Shown piece after piece: positions 11,561-23,412 of a stretch of DNA of 64,000 nucleotides. Source of the DNA: Oscheius tipulae. Its lineage: Eukaryota > Nematoda > Chromadorea > Rhabditida > Rhabditidae. The position numbers and the translations under genes were made by a program. The stretch lies in the NCBI GenBank assembly GCA_037178975.1, contig JASJZH010000005.1, positions 2,108,001-2,172,000 on the forward strand. Direction: 5' to 3'. The notes beneath the pieces are model-generated. The model saw nothing but the letters and a program-made list of their open reading frames with translations. It was not told where the DNA came from and did no database searches. Positions within the stretch are counted from its first letter, which is position 1, and every line of letters begins with the position of its first letter.

Positions 11561-14453
11561 CTAGACCTTCTGACTGACTTCCGACTTTTCCGTCTCCTTC
11601 GATTGGATCGACGACGGCTCGGACGATTCCCTCTGCTCCCGGTCGGTCTGGTTGCCATCGCGGGGCTCCGGGATTTCCTTCTGCTCGTAATAGCGATGAG
11701 CCGAGGGAAGATTCATCGTCGGGCGGAAGAGATAGTGACATTTCTGAAACAGGATCGGTCAATTCCTGTCTCCCTGTCTCTGTCTCTGCATCTTTTTCCC
11801 TTTCTCGTTCACTCACCTTGCCCTGCTTGCTGAGCTTGTACCATTTGTAGAAGAAGAAGATGGGAATCGGCAAGATAGGAGCCAGATTGAGCACCCAACC
11901 AAGGATTCTGAATCCAAGGGGAACAGGGTAATGCAATTCCAATGTCTTGCTCAATGTAATCTGGCTGTAGCCGCTCAGCTCGTGGACGACGATGCCGGCA
12001 ATGGTTGCGGCCAAAGCGGGACAGACGATAGCCCAGAAAACTCCAAAGACGGGCGACTGGGGACCGAACCATCTTCCGATGCCAGAACAGCGGGGCTTTC
12101 CGCGCATATCCACCATGTCCTGCTTGATCTGCTTCCAGCCGTAGATGGTCAAGATGAGAACTTCGAAAAAGGCTACAGTACAGGCAGCAGTCGAGCCAAG
12201 GAAGTCGTCGAACAGATTGAACCAGTACCAACTACTCTGAAATGAAGAGTGTTTTGATACAGATAGACAGAGAGACAGAAAAACTGACGTTGGTAACAAG
12301 AATGAATCCAAGTAGAAAGCAAACACCGCAAGTAACCACAGAAACTAGCCACTTTCTCTTCTTCGTCGCCGGGAAGCAGTCGTGGACCATGCCGGTGAAT
12401 GTTTCAACGAGAGCGATTTCACTGCTCACTCCCAGGAAGAAAAGCATGAGGAAGAAGAGCGAGTTCCAGAGCCAGGGGACACTCATCGTCGCTATGGCTT
12501 CCGGGTAAGCGATGAAGGCCAGCGAGGGTCCGGACTGGACGATATCCTTGATTTCTTTTCCAGACTGTTCGGCCAGATAGCCCAGGATGGAGAAGATGGC
12601 CATTCCGCCGATCATGCTCATGATGGTGTCTCCGAAGACGACGATGAGAGAGTCCTGTAAATATGGTTATTCTGTCTCCCTGTCTCTCTGTCTCCTTGCC
12701 TCTGTCTCTATCCCTGTCTTTCTGTCCTTTCGTCCTTCTGTCTCTCTATCTATTGCTTTGCCTTTTTGTCTCTGTCTCTATGATTGCTTACACGGAAAAA
12801 GTTATTGCTAGGCTTGCTATAGCTGCTCAACGAGATCAGCCCTCCATATCCGATATTCATCGAGAACATCAGCTGTTTCAGTGCCGCTGACCAGGTTTTT
12901 CCTGTGAGCAGCTTACTCCAATCCGGCTCGAGCAGGTAGAACTTGATTCCCTCGTGGGCTCCGGGCAGGGTGACTCCGCGCCCAAACAGAATACAGACGG
13001 CAATGTAGGGGAATGGGACGATGACGTAGCTCAGGTAGCCCATGATCTTGATACCGAAGATCAGGATGAGACAGGTAGCAATCCAAAGGACGGACATAGC
13101 TCCGAAGGTAGGCCAGTTGATTCCGCCAAAGTCGAAGAAGCCCGTAGAACGATTCGTCACGTGATACCTACAAGAGCAATTGTTTGAGAAGGTCTATAAA
13201 TTCATATGTTTTTAAATAAGTTGGTATAGACGAGATTGGAAACTAGATTTACGCTAGTGATCCGATACCTACCATAAATACTTTTGTGTAGCTTGCTCTT
13301 CCGTTGTGTACGGTAGGTAGCTGTAGTACTAAAAGAACGACTTTTTACGAGCCCTTATAGTATTTTGCAAATTCAACAAGGTGCATATGCTGGTTCTGTA
13401 TAGCTCCTAGTGTGAAACATAAACTCCCCTTCTCTTTTTTGTGTTACATTTGATAGTGATTTATCGGATTTCCAACTACATACATTCAACATTCTTCTGT
13501 CTGTACTATGTTGAAACACAAAAAATCTATTATAGGGCATGACCAATTGATTTAGGATCTCCCTCTTCAGAGTATCTTCAGAAAATGACAACTTTTAGAG
13601 CCCTGACCCATGAAAACAGGCTAAAACTCACATAAAGAACTCCTCACTGGCGACAGCGAGGGAGGTGTTCCGGAAATTGCTACATTCTCCAAAGTTCAGG
13701 TACGGGTAGCTTGCGTTCTTGCTGCAGGCGGCCATGTCTTTCTGCTCGTAGCACAGCTCCGTATTCCAGCTGTTGTCGCAGGCGGTCCAGCTCGTGCTCT
13801 TGGCTGAGATGACCCAGATGAAGTAGACGCCGCACCAGGCAATGATCACACAGTAGTAGACTGCCAAGACGATCGAGTTAATGGCAGCCACCCAACCGAC
13901 TCCTGGAACATGGTGTTTGTCTTTATGAAAATGATTCTCTACCTCTCTGTCTCACTGTCTTTTTATTTCTGTCTCTTTATTCCTCTGTATGTGTCGCTGT
14001 TTTTCGGACTCTCTGGCTCTCTAAGCAGATCCCTTTGTCTCTTTCTCTCTCTGTCTCCGAACTAACCTCTAAATCCAGCAGCATAGCGTCCATGAGCCAG
14101 TCCGGGTCCACTCCTCGAAAACTGTCCGAGCATGAATTCGGCGTACACCATCGGCAGTCCGAAGCAGAGTCCGCAGCAGAGGTAGGCGAACAGGAAGGCA
14201 GCTCCGCCATTCTCGTAGGCCATCGAGGGGAAGCGCCAGATGTTGCCGAGTCCGACAGCGAGACCGAGAGCAGTGAGGATGAACTGCACCTGGTTCCCCC
14301 ATTGCGAACGTTTCGGCTCCGAAGGCTCCTTCGTGCTCGCCCTCACCGACTGTTGAGACAGTTTGTCTGAATTTGGAAAGTGTTCTTTGGTTAGAAAGAA
14401 CTGAGGAAAGCTACCCAAGGGATCTAGGAGAGCAACAAACCTTTTTCAGCCAT
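11561..14453 (-). CDS. Sodium-dependent neurotransmitter-type transporter (SLC6/SNF family), copy 1
   Basis: Seven minus-strand exons, all phase-consistent: 14441-14453 (ATG, MAEK), 14067-14366, 13632-13902, 12792-13167, 12289-12654, 11817-12236 and 11561-11743. The product is 642 residues, normal for SLC6. TM1 carries [13 protein letters not shown], the unwound sodium and substrate site. Extracellular loop 2 has paired cysteines and N-glycosylation sequons. TM6-8 segments follow ([13 protein letters not shown]). Twelve TM helices are expected, with cytosolic ends rich in Lys/Glu. SLC6 proteins co-transport Na+ and Cl- with amino acids or monoamines; the substrate cannot be told from the sequence alone. 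Introns 2, 4 and 5 hold CT/GA low-complexity runs. A paralogue lies at 36717-39101 on the other strand. Confidence 0.93.
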
Positions 14454-15333
14454 CTTCGGTAGCTTGATTGAGACTTTTTATTGCTTCCGTTTTGCAAATT
14501 TTTTTTTGAAAAAAGTTAGTTTCAACTTTTGCTTTTTGGCAATTAGAAGTTTTTAAACAAAAAAGTTGCAACTTTAACAACAGAAAAGTTTTAGATTTCA
14601 ACTCTTTGGTATTACTGTCTGGTGGAAAGGAAGGTAATCCCATGGTGGTTTGTCACCTAAATTCTCTATACAAAAATAGGGAAGCCAGTCAATACATGAA
14701 AGTGTTCTGGTAGTGTACCTCCGTATGTCTCTTCCGTATTACCAGAAAGATTTCTTGAAGGTAATCACAAAGAAACGAATCAAAAAATCGAGATGGCAAA
14801 CTGTTTCATGTTTGCAGAATATCGTAAAATCCATGTGCTCTGAACATTCACGGCTCAGGCATGATTTCTATATAAGTTTCAATCTTTGGGTATAGGAAGA
14901 TAGAATTATGGAAATTGTTCCGTTGTCATCGAACATCAGATTACTATTGTCTTCTTCCTTAACCTTATAGCAACAAGTTGAAGCACTAAAGAATTCTACT
15001 CAACAGCCTTTCAATTATCCGGAGGCTGTAATCACGACGACAAACAGCTGTTGAGAGAACAACATAATCGCGCAAATTGTGTTACTGGTTCATCAAGGGT
15101 TCTCTTATTCTCATTTCGCCGCTCTCCAGACACTTTCTGCTTCCAACATTTGTACTGTATCTTGTCCAGTAACACCTTGTATCGATTCATAGAAGTCCTT
15201 TAGTTTTTTGGTGAAACATACAAAATAGTAGACTGATAGAAATATTCTGTATATTTCACGAAATTCATATATACAGAGTGCGAATAAAGTGAACGTCTTC
15301 TTGCTAAATTGAATCAAACAATGTTCAGGACTC
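14454..15333. other. Divergent intergenic region
   Basis: This separates the minus-strand SLC6 start from the plus-strand 7TM start and presumably holds both promoters. It is AT-rich, and no defined promoter element or gene was recognised. Confidence 0.4.
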
Positions 15334-18300
15334 ATGGACCCGTTCGCAGACTTCGGTATTGAGCCGAAAGATCTGATTACTGGGTACATTTCCGGCGTTA
15401 TCAGTTCTTTAATTGTTCCAGTTCAGCTTATTGTGCTCAAGGTGAGAAAGGCAGAGATAGATAGTTCTCTTCCAGGCCCTGTTCACACATAAAGATCTTT
15501 GGAACAATTCTTCATACCGTCTCCTTTTCCGTCTCATCTTCCTCGAAGTCCTTCAAACTAGCGCTCTAATCCTAACTTCTGTCTTTACAATCTACCCAAA
15601 CCTCGCCTACGTGGATGTACTTCGAAAAGTATGGGTAACCCAAAACCTTCAAGTTTTTGACTTATTCCAGCTCTGTTCAGTCGTCTTGAGCACCTTCTTC
15701 CTAATGAACTTCGTTCTCATGTACGAGTTGTCAATCCTGAGAATCCTAGTGGTTTGTAAAAAGTGTCTGCCGGACATGCTGCCTTTTCCTATCTTGGTAA
15801 GTTTTTTTTTTCGTGATTTGGTTATAAGGAAGTTTCGCTTTAGGAAAACGCTGAGTTCAGGTAATTGTGTAGAAAACAATTTTTTCAAAACGATATCTGT
15901 ATTTCACTGTATCTATCGGGACTTGCTCTATAAGCCTGAAAGATAAAACAAAAATGTAGCACCACTATTCGTCCGATAAACATGTTGAGGATCGTTTATT
16001 GGAATTTGAACAGAACCGCTACTTAGAGGCTGACGAGGAATATGAAAATCTTGTTATCGTATTTGGTTTCTACTTTCACCCATAACCAAACTAACAACAT
16101 GTAGAAACAACTGTAAGAACAAGTCTGTCTAGATGTTCCGCATTTTATAATTCCCACAATTTTAAGGGATCTAAACCAAAGTAAGAAAGTCCTGGAAATT
16201 TCGTAAACAGGACCAAACTGAAAAGAAAAAATATAGACCTGAAGACTGACAATCGAGATTTGGTCAATTGAAAGGGACATATTACCATCTCGACTTCGAC
16301 TAACATAACGTTGTACTGGTTTTTTGTTTCAAAGGTAACTAATATCTAAATGATAATTTCAAACTTGGTCAATCCTTTGTTTACAGTAAAATTTCTTTGT
16401 GTTGCAAATCTTCACCTTCGAAAAAAACATTTGTACTGGAATTTTTCACCTAAGTATTGGGAGTGAAACAAAGAAAACATTACTATAACTGTTCAACTGA
16501 AAACTGAAAATGGCTGTAACTTGTATTTCTCGTTATTTTCGATGCAAAAAAAGAGAAACACTAAAATACGACCATCAGTGGAAACGGGTCTCGCGACAAA
16601 CATCTAAAGGACTGCGTCTTCAGCTTCCCGGCTGTACACTTAGCCTACGTGCTATTTCCGATTGCTCTTTGGTGTCAGCTAAACCAAATGATTTCCACTA
16701 TTCCTTACGTTGATGAAACCCAACTTTTTTGGTTGCAACTTTGAGTGATAGTCTGGCCAAGACTACAAAACAAATGACTACTTAGAGAACATTCCACTTC
16801 AGTTCTTCGAGATTCTCTGTCTTCTCATTATTCTCGGTCTCTCCGTCCCTGTCTACATCAACGAATCGATGTGCTTCGAGGGTGGAGACTGGTATTACAA
16901 CGATGAGGAGGACATTTTTGCTCTGCTTATCGACTGGGCCGAAGTTTTCTTCTGTATTCCTATGCTCTTGATCACCTACTGTGCCTACTTGATACTCATT
17001 GCCATGGTATACGGGGTAGGTTATTCTTTTCGGGCAAACATGTTTCAAGGAATAGGATAAAGAAGAATCTGTTTTGACCGAGTACTAGAGGTTGGCAATG
17101 CGTTATTCTTGTCACCGTTGTATTTCCGATTTTAAAATCTGCTTGGGAACAGTGTTTCAAAAAAATTTCGAAGAAACAATGTATAGAGCCAGAATAGTAG
17201 TCTCGTAAGAGCTGTAATCCTCTTCATCGAAGACCAAAAAAAAGATGTTACGTGGAAACCAGTTATAGAGTTCTTGCGAGAATCTCGCAAGAACGAGAGA
17301 AATCACTTTTATAAATTTTTGGCACATCGAACCTTGTATACTTCCCACCAGATCCGTTTTCTGCATTGTCTGCCATATGTCCCTAATGTTGAAAAATACT
17401 TTTTGAAGCAATTTTTTCACAAAAAATCATTGGCAGAAAAGTACAGTAACTAACGCATACCCTCTCTGGAAACCAAAATGTTTCGAAGAAGCAGTATACT
17501 AAGTCAGAGCAACATTCTAATCGATACCTGTAGAAAAGGTTTTCATGGAAGACTAACAATGAAAATGTTTCAAGAATTTAACGCTTCAGGAGAGGTTCCG
17601 AGCAAAAATTATTTTCAACATGTCACTCAGAACGAAATGTGTAACGAGAAATGTTTCTAAATGTTTCAAGGAAACCATCTATATAGACACTGAACTAGAC
17701 TTACTAGTTCCGCTTTTTTGTCATTCATAGAAAAATAAAAAAGAAAAACTTCTTTCTGTTCGAAACTTCCAAATCTTAAATGTTTGAAGAAAACTTATAT
17801 AAAGGCATTGTGGTTGGATTCTTGCTCATTTGCTTGTTACATGTGTCTTTCGAGACTGACAACTTTGATACTAAAGTCCCGCACTCTCTTTCGCGAATCA
17901 ACAACATTTCCTAATTTACAATGCTCCGTAACTAACCTTTTTTTTAAACTGCACCTTTACACTATCATAGAGCAAACTTTTGTAGTGGCACTAACAAGGG
18001 TTCTCACTATCGCCGTGCACTCAAAGTTGGGAGTATGATGTTATAGTCTTCCGAGAAACAATAAAAACCGTTGAGATTTTAAAAAATGCCAGAGTGCCAA
18101 AGCAACTGAACTGTAAATCCGATTGTAATTGAACTAGTTATCAATCTGTAGAAATCTTACTTTTGGATATCATTGTTTCGCCATAATGTTTCAAAAGGGC
18201 TATTTATAGAGAGACTGACAGTTTCTCCAGTCGCCTGACGTCAGAGACCTTCCAAAACATTTTCCAGAAGAGGAAACGTTTCTCCGAGAACTCCAGTTCC

Positions 18301-18706
18301 AAGCAAGAATGGCTCCTCTTTCTACAGACCACTTTCATTACCGTCTACTACATTTTCCTCATCTATGACTGGCATTTCATTGGTGGGCTTCCACTGTCAA
18401 GTAATTGGAAAAAATTGTAGATACCACTGAAACTCACAAAGTAATCGGCTATCCTTTTGAGATTATCTCCTCGGTAATGTGGGGGACGGCCTACTATTGG
18501 AACTCGCTACTTCTACTCATTTTCAATCGGTCAGTGGATTGGTAGATTATGTCTGTGTCTCTGTCCCTCTGTCTCCCTGTTTCTTTTTTTGTCTCATTGT
18601 CTCTCTGTCTCTTTGTTTTTAACGGACTTTTTTTTGTTTCAGAACAGTGCGGAACCAGATCTTCTTGAGGAAAAAGAAAACGGTTGTCATTGTCAGTACA
18701 ATTTGA
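15334..18706 (+). CDS. Seven-transmembrane chemoreceptor-type GPCR
   Basis: Exons: 15334-15441 (ATG), 15476-15628, 15671-15796, 16803-17015, 18231-18400, 18442-18529 and 18643-18706. All agree in phase except the junction 17015/18231, so a small exon may hide in that 1.2 kb intron. Hydrophobic helices alternate with short loops. The fifth listed exon gives a basic loop (FQNIFQKRKRFSENSSS) followed by TM6, and the sixth gives TM7 ending YYWNSLLLLIFNR with a short basic tail. This matches nematode serpentine chemoreceptors of ciliated sensory neurons. I cannot assign the class firmly (srx- or srt-like). The long introns are rich in TGTTTCA. Confidence 0.75.
16580..16645 (+). repeat. Fragment of the palindromic intron repeat
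   Basis: The block GGACTGCGTCTTCAGCTTCC resembles the arms of the element at 6957-7146. It lies inside a chemoreceptor intron and shows no coding logic. Confidence 0.4.
17270..17294. repeat. Perfect short inverted repeat
   Basis: GTTCTTGCGAG, a 3-base loop, then CTCGCAAGAAC. It is an 11-bp stem inside the 1.2 kb chemoreceptor intron. Confidence 0.6.
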
Positions 18707-18769
18707 CACTCTTCAAATAATTATGTTTCACGCGGAGTCCAAACATTCTACCTTTACACATTCTACATG

Positions 18770-18850
18770 CAAGGCGTCTGCGACACAAGTCAACTTTAAT
18801 CTGGGATAACACTTGACAATGTTTGTGGTCTTTTCTGTCAAGACAAGTCA
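18770..18850 (-). repeat. Dispersed repeat family B, copy 1
   Basis: The reverse complement contains TGTCAAGTGTTATCCCAGAT and a GTTGACTTGT block, matching 45395-45490 in order and spacing. Likely a MITE fragment. Confidence 0.5.
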
Positions 18851-19344
18851 AACTAATGCAAGAAGAGACTAAACAGTATGACAACACGTAATCTGTGGTA
18901 ATGGTTCTTTGAGTCGTTCAAGATTACATCGTTTTGTGTGGCTGATAACGTTCGCCGCCCTTGATCCTGGAAGGCATGAAAGCCAAATAAATAAGCTATT
19001 TTGGAGACGATGAAGGATACGTTACACATGAAATGGGGTTTCGGGAAAAGACAGAGACATAGAGATAGAGGGATAGACAAGATAAAGAGACCTAAAGTCA
19101 GAGAAACTGAGAGATGGAAACACTTCGCAACAGGTCTACTGTTTCGTGTTTTTATTCTACTTTTATTTATAGTTTAATCATTCGACAAGGTCCAAATTAG
19201 GTTCCACTACTTTTCTACCAGATCGTTTTGATATCTGTTTGTTTCTCCAGCTGTGTTTTCGAGCACACCCTCCAGTTGAAGATAGATTTGTCTGCTTTGT
19301 TTGCTTTTTCCAAGTTGTGAAAGGCAAAAACAGCCTCTTCCCAG

Positions 19345-19930
19345 GCCAAAGCTTGTGTTGCTGCCGATCGAGATAACGGAATGTCCTACAACAGCTGTCT
19401 TCTATCCCTTACCCACAATGGCCTACTTTAAAGGCTGGTGGAACAGCCAGGTTGGTGCTCTCCTTAGTCCACGTTATAGCCTGTTCAGTCTGTAATTTGC
19501 AGTCCTTTAACCATTGTTCGTTGCGGAATTCATATGTAAACGTTGAATACTCAGCCAAGCTGCCTAGTTTTTGCTTTACTGGATCGCAAAATACTAAGTT
19601 TGCTGACTGATTCCCCCGACGATATTTTAAAGGACTGACTATACAATACCAACCTGCTCATTGTATGTTTTCGACAAAGATCTCTTCATCTCATCCTCTC
19701 TCCCAGACTCTTAGAAGTTACGCCTCATTGACTTTCCCCATTTCCTATGTTCACATTGTTTACGCAAGCTAGAGGGGTCTAAAATGATGGCTGGACAAGC
19801 GGACACTAAGACTAAAATGTGCAGCTTATCTTCTATCTCTTCCTGGAGAAACACTTCTATCGCGCTCTCTCCCTTTATCGGCAATATTTTGACCGGTCCT
19901 TTGAGTCACTGAAAAAGTTGACATCAGTAT
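19345..19930 (+). CDS. Putative membrane protein, internal exons only
   Basis: Three coding-looking, phase-consistent exons: 19345-19450 (TECPTTAVFYPLPTMAYF), 19707-about 19759 (YASLTFPISYVHI) and 19825-about 19912 (IFYLFLEKHFYRALSLYRQ). Joined, they give a soluble part, one hydrophobic helix and a basic amphipathic segment. No start, stop or family could be fixed. It could be a small organelle membrane protein or a remnant. Confidence 0.4.
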
Positions 19931-20429
19931 ACACCGCCCTAACTCTTTACCGTAGACATCGATAGTATCAAAGCCCATGATGTAAGAATTCCCGCGCTAC
20001 TTTCAACTTTTTAACTGGTGACTCTCTTATCCTGTGAGGTGAATAAGTGGATTGTTCAGTTATACTACTGTCCCTGACTATTGGTTATCTTGAAGGTGCT
20101 GCAGAATACCATTATGGAGGGACAAAGTGAGTTATCAAAGATCTCTGTCCCATTTCCTATTCTTCCAACCAGCTGGAACGATTTTTACTTGGTCGACATC
20201 TGACAACCCAAACATAGAAAATGAAAAACGAGGAAGCTTAGTTTGATAAGCTTTTCGTTCTGCAGACATTTGTGATAAGCCTAAGAATGTAGAAGCTTTT
20301 AACAGTCATGGTGCCGCCACTACTGGTCATATATTTTAGTGCTTTTTATGTAAATGCCGTTTCTTGAGTTTAGGAAAGAGTGAGTGGTTGAAAGTAGTTG
20401 AAAGTTCAAAAGCCTAAGAAGAAGTTGAT

Positions 20430-20770
20430 CAAAGGAAAATGTCTCAGTCTATTTCTCTCTCTGTCTGTACTTCTGTGTCTCTGCCTGTCTCTGTTTCTCC
20501 CTCGGTCTCTATCTCTCTATCTGTCTCTGACATTGTCACTCTGGCTCTCTTTCTCTCTGTCTATTCGTTTCTCTTTTACTTTGTCTCTGTCTCTCTGTCT
20601 ATCCTTCTGTGTCTCTGTCCGTCTCTGTTTACCTGTCTCTCTTTCTCACTCTCTCTCTCTCTCTGTCTCTATTTCTCTGTGTCTCTTTGTACGTGCGTGT
20701 TTCTCAGATATCTTTGCCTCTGTCTGTTTGCCTGTCTCTCTGTCACTCTCACTGTCTCTATCTTTAAGAA
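20430..20770 (+). repeat. CT-rich low-complexity tract, imperfect (GTCTCT)n
   Basis: About 340 bases of degenerate TCTCTGTCTC units. Apparent long ORFs here are artefacts of composition. Shorter tracts of the same type occur in many introns across the window. Confidence 0.9.
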
Positions 20771-21167
20771 ATAAAATCGTCGTCCCATTTCTGAGTGCTT
20801 GTCGCAACAATTTGCAACAACAATAAAAAAGTTTTTTCAGATCACTGCTTTGCTTTGCCACGGACAAACAAACAGACAAACAAAGAAACAGAGTCAGCCA
20901 CAGAATCCATCACACTTTAGATAGTAGTGATGTTTTTATCAGGACTACTTTACCGTTCACTTGAGTCATTGAAGGGCACTGCTACGAAATAGAACTGTTT
21001 TTTTTATAGTACAAGCAGCCTGCGAACTTTTAGTCCTTGAATCTGTGTGAACATCTATTTTTTCAAGACGAGGCGTGTGTGTCGCCCGTGCACGGTATTC
21101 ATGCACGTATTCACGCCCCGTAAATATAATAGTCATCAAATTTTTTCTGTAACTTTCAGAATTTCAG

Positions 21168-21323
21168 CTTCCTTCGTTAACTCAAGAGGTGGAAGAAGCG
21201 GCACAAATTCGCTATCTTCAACAGCGCCTTCTAGAAGCCAACAGGGCTCTGGAGCACATCAGACGAGAAGAAGAGCGGCTTCGGGCTCTGATCCGCGAGG
21301 AGAAGAAGCTGAGAAGACTGTAA
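21168..21323 (+). CDS. Terminal exon of a coiled-coil protein, copy 1
   Basis: The exon begins after GAATTTCAG and ends at TAA 21321-21323. It encodes about 51 residues, nearly all helical and charged (YLQQRLLEANRALEHIRREE, then LRALIREEKK). It is closely paralogous to the minus-strand exon 62639-62797, and the homology extends through the preceding intron and further upstream. Upstream exons were not resolved; a frame at about 21046-21111 is a candidate. Function unknown. Confidence 0.5.
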   Translation, partial: LPSLTQEVEEAAQIRYLQQRLLEANRALEHIRREEERLRALIREEKKLRRL

Positions 21324-21560
21324 ACTGTCTGTTCTTCCTCACTCGTTGTAAATGTTTGGATATACTGTCGACCGATAAATGATTCGAACAACTGCCAAAC
21401 TTTTCCGGGACCAGCAACACGCGCTATAGCGTCACAACAATAACAGTAACCTGTGAGGATATCAGTCTGATCAGTAAGGGAGAGCTGGCATGGCAAACGT
21501 GAACAGATGGAGAAGAGTCTCGTAGCAAAATGTCTTGCCTGTTGGAAAAAAATGGTTCAC

Positions 21561-21866
21561 CTTTTTTTCGTCTTCCAGCTTCACGGTGTGGTAATACGCA
21601 TCGAAGGTCTTTCTCATTTCTCGCTCTTTTTTCATTTCAGTCTCCCGAACTTCCTTTTGATGTATCTTCCTCGTCTCCAATCGACAGGAGGTCGCTTCGG
21701 CGGCCTCGCTGGCTCTCAACTCGGCTTGATAGAGCAGCTGATTGTCCAGTCGGGTTCATCTCTCTTCGGGAGACTCATTGGTTCGAAGAGCCTCTTGATA
21801 CAGCCGGAGAAATAGATATGTCAATTTTTTCTGTTCTTCCTTATAGCTTAGAGATTCTCTCAACAT
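21561..21866 (-). pseudogene. Coiled-coil exon with an internal stop
   Basis: The minus frame reads MLRESLSYKEEQKKLTYLF, then YQEALRTNESPEER, then TGA (21756-21758), and continues in the same frame as LDNQLLYQAELRASEAAEA to a GTGAAC donor. The composition is an uninterrupted charged helix apart from the stop. Either a disabled gene or a base error. Confidence 0.45.
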
Positions 21867-22077
21867 TGTGGAAACTTCAGATCTTTAGCCAACAGTCTTT
21901 TTTTTGTAAGAGGCTCCCTTAGTACTTCTGCTTTTTTATTGGGAGTTATTATAAACGTTCCTGTTTTTGTTGCTTGCCCAATAAAACCGCTGACCAGGCG
22001 GCGAGGCCGACTAGTAAGGAATAATTACCAGTTCCAGCACTAGAAATTTGTGGAAAACTGGGGAAACAAAAAAGTTT
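21867..22077. other. Spacer with Pol III terminator of the tRNA
   Basis: The T run just beyond the tRNA 3' end (minus strand, complement of 22066-22072) is a typical Pol III terminator. Nothing else was recognised. Confidence 0.5.
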
Positions 22078-22149
22078 GGGCCGAACCGGGAATCGAACCC
22101 GGGACCTCTCGCACCCGAAGCGAGAATCATACCTCTAGACCATCCGGCC
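22078..22149 (-). tRNA. tRNA-Pro (anticodon CGG)
   Basis: The 72-base minus-strand cloverleaf folds cleanly. The acceptor GGCCGGA pairs with TTCGGCC. The anticodon stem CTCGC/GCGAG encloses loop TTCGGGT, with anticodon CGG. The T arm carries GGTTCGATTCC (B box), and the A box is TGGTCTAGAGG. There is no intron. A T run follows. It looks fully functional. Confidence 0.95.
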
Positions 22150-22986
22150 ACTTTTCCGGAGAAATCGTACAAACTTCATGAACTCGCTCCTTTTTGGCTT
22201 TTATAAAGCCCGTGAAACATTTTACAATTTTCAGTTGAAATTTCAAAGATCCCTCCTTTATTTTCCTGCTTCCCAAGGCTTTTCTATCTACCACGTGCAA
22301 GCACGAAGGATATTAGTAAGACCCTTCTTCGAGCCCTTTTTTCGGTAGTCGCATACATCATCCTTCTTGTCATGCGAACAGACAGTGTTTCTAGCCAAAC
22401 AGTGGGTGTAGTATCATCTTTTCAGAGATGAAAACGTGTACTTTTAGGCGTCTGCTGTAGTCTAGAGTTTCTTTGCCCTCTCCTAAGACTGAACTTTTAT
22501 GTCGGAGTCATCCTTAGGGTTCGTACTGACCTTCTCTCCACATTAAATAGCCAACTAGTCTACTGACTTCGGTCATTTTTACCTGGTTGCGCTTTCAATG
22601 TCAACCTTTAGTTACCTAGTTGCCTTGCCAGCATCGCAAAATGCGCAATGTGCAACCTATAACGCATGTCTGCCAGTTAGAAATACAGGAAAAACATGAA
22701 CTTACTGAGGTAGTTTGACTTGTAAGTCGGAGAAAAAACGTATTTCCGTAAAGCGTAAAAACGCAAAACGTATTACCTTGTTTAAATAGCGTAGCTCTCA
22801 TTATACCGCTGAAACATACTTCCAAGATATATTGACTGTGCGCAATGTTTTCAAAACATTTTTTTCCTATAACGATTCTGAAACAACAGAAGAAGCAAGC
22901 AGCAGTTACCCACCCTAGTCAATGAGTCAGATTCGGATAGTTTTTGAATAACTGTCTGCCGCTCCCTACACCCTGTCACTTTGTCA
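22150..22986. other. Intergenic, nothing recognised
   Basis: No exon, RNA gene or clear repeat was seen. Confidence 0.4.
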
Positions 22987-23206
22987 ATGTTAACTTTTTT
23001 TATCCTCCTAGCCCTTCTTGTCAGTCTGTCAGCATGTTTCTGTCAGCAGCACGAGTACCCAAATCCGTTGCTCAAGTGGTACTACTGTGTAAGATATGAA
23101 CCATTGTTCAGGCTGTTCATGTTGACCAACTAGCAAGAAGACTATATTGAATCATGTAGTTTCTATTCATTTCCAGCTGGTCTTATTTGTCCTTTTTGCT
23201 GCCTGA
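22987..23206 (+). CDS. 43-residue secreted or membrane peptide
   Basis: Exon 22987-23088 encodes a strong signal-like stretch (MLTFFILLALLVSLSACFC) and a short polar part (QQHEYPNPLLKWYYC). A GTAAGA donor and TTCCAG acceptor join it in phase to 23177-23206, which adds the hydrophobic end LVLFVLFAA. AATAAA at about 23245 fits a short transcript. Unspliced, it would end a few codons later. Function unknown. Hydrophobic ends on both sides would suit a GPI-anchored or two-pass micropeptide. Confidence 0.45.
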
Positions 23207-23412
23207 TAGCGTTATAGTGTTACTGCCTTTCCTTATACCAATGCAATAAAGTTGAACAGTATTTCCAACGAACTGTTTGTTTCTGCTAAAGCGTAAACAG
23301 ACCACGGACGCTAGTTTGTGTTTTCTTCTCGTGATGCCAATTTTAGACTTTTGCCCATTTTCGGACTCTCTGTAGTGAGAAGTAGCACCAAACTTGGAAA
23401 GTAGAAGAAGAA

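Noticed and set aside
20398..20826. Long open frames in the CT-rich tract
   Set aside because: They encode only Ser/Leu/Val low-complexity sequence produced by TCTCTG units, without splice sites or family similarity.
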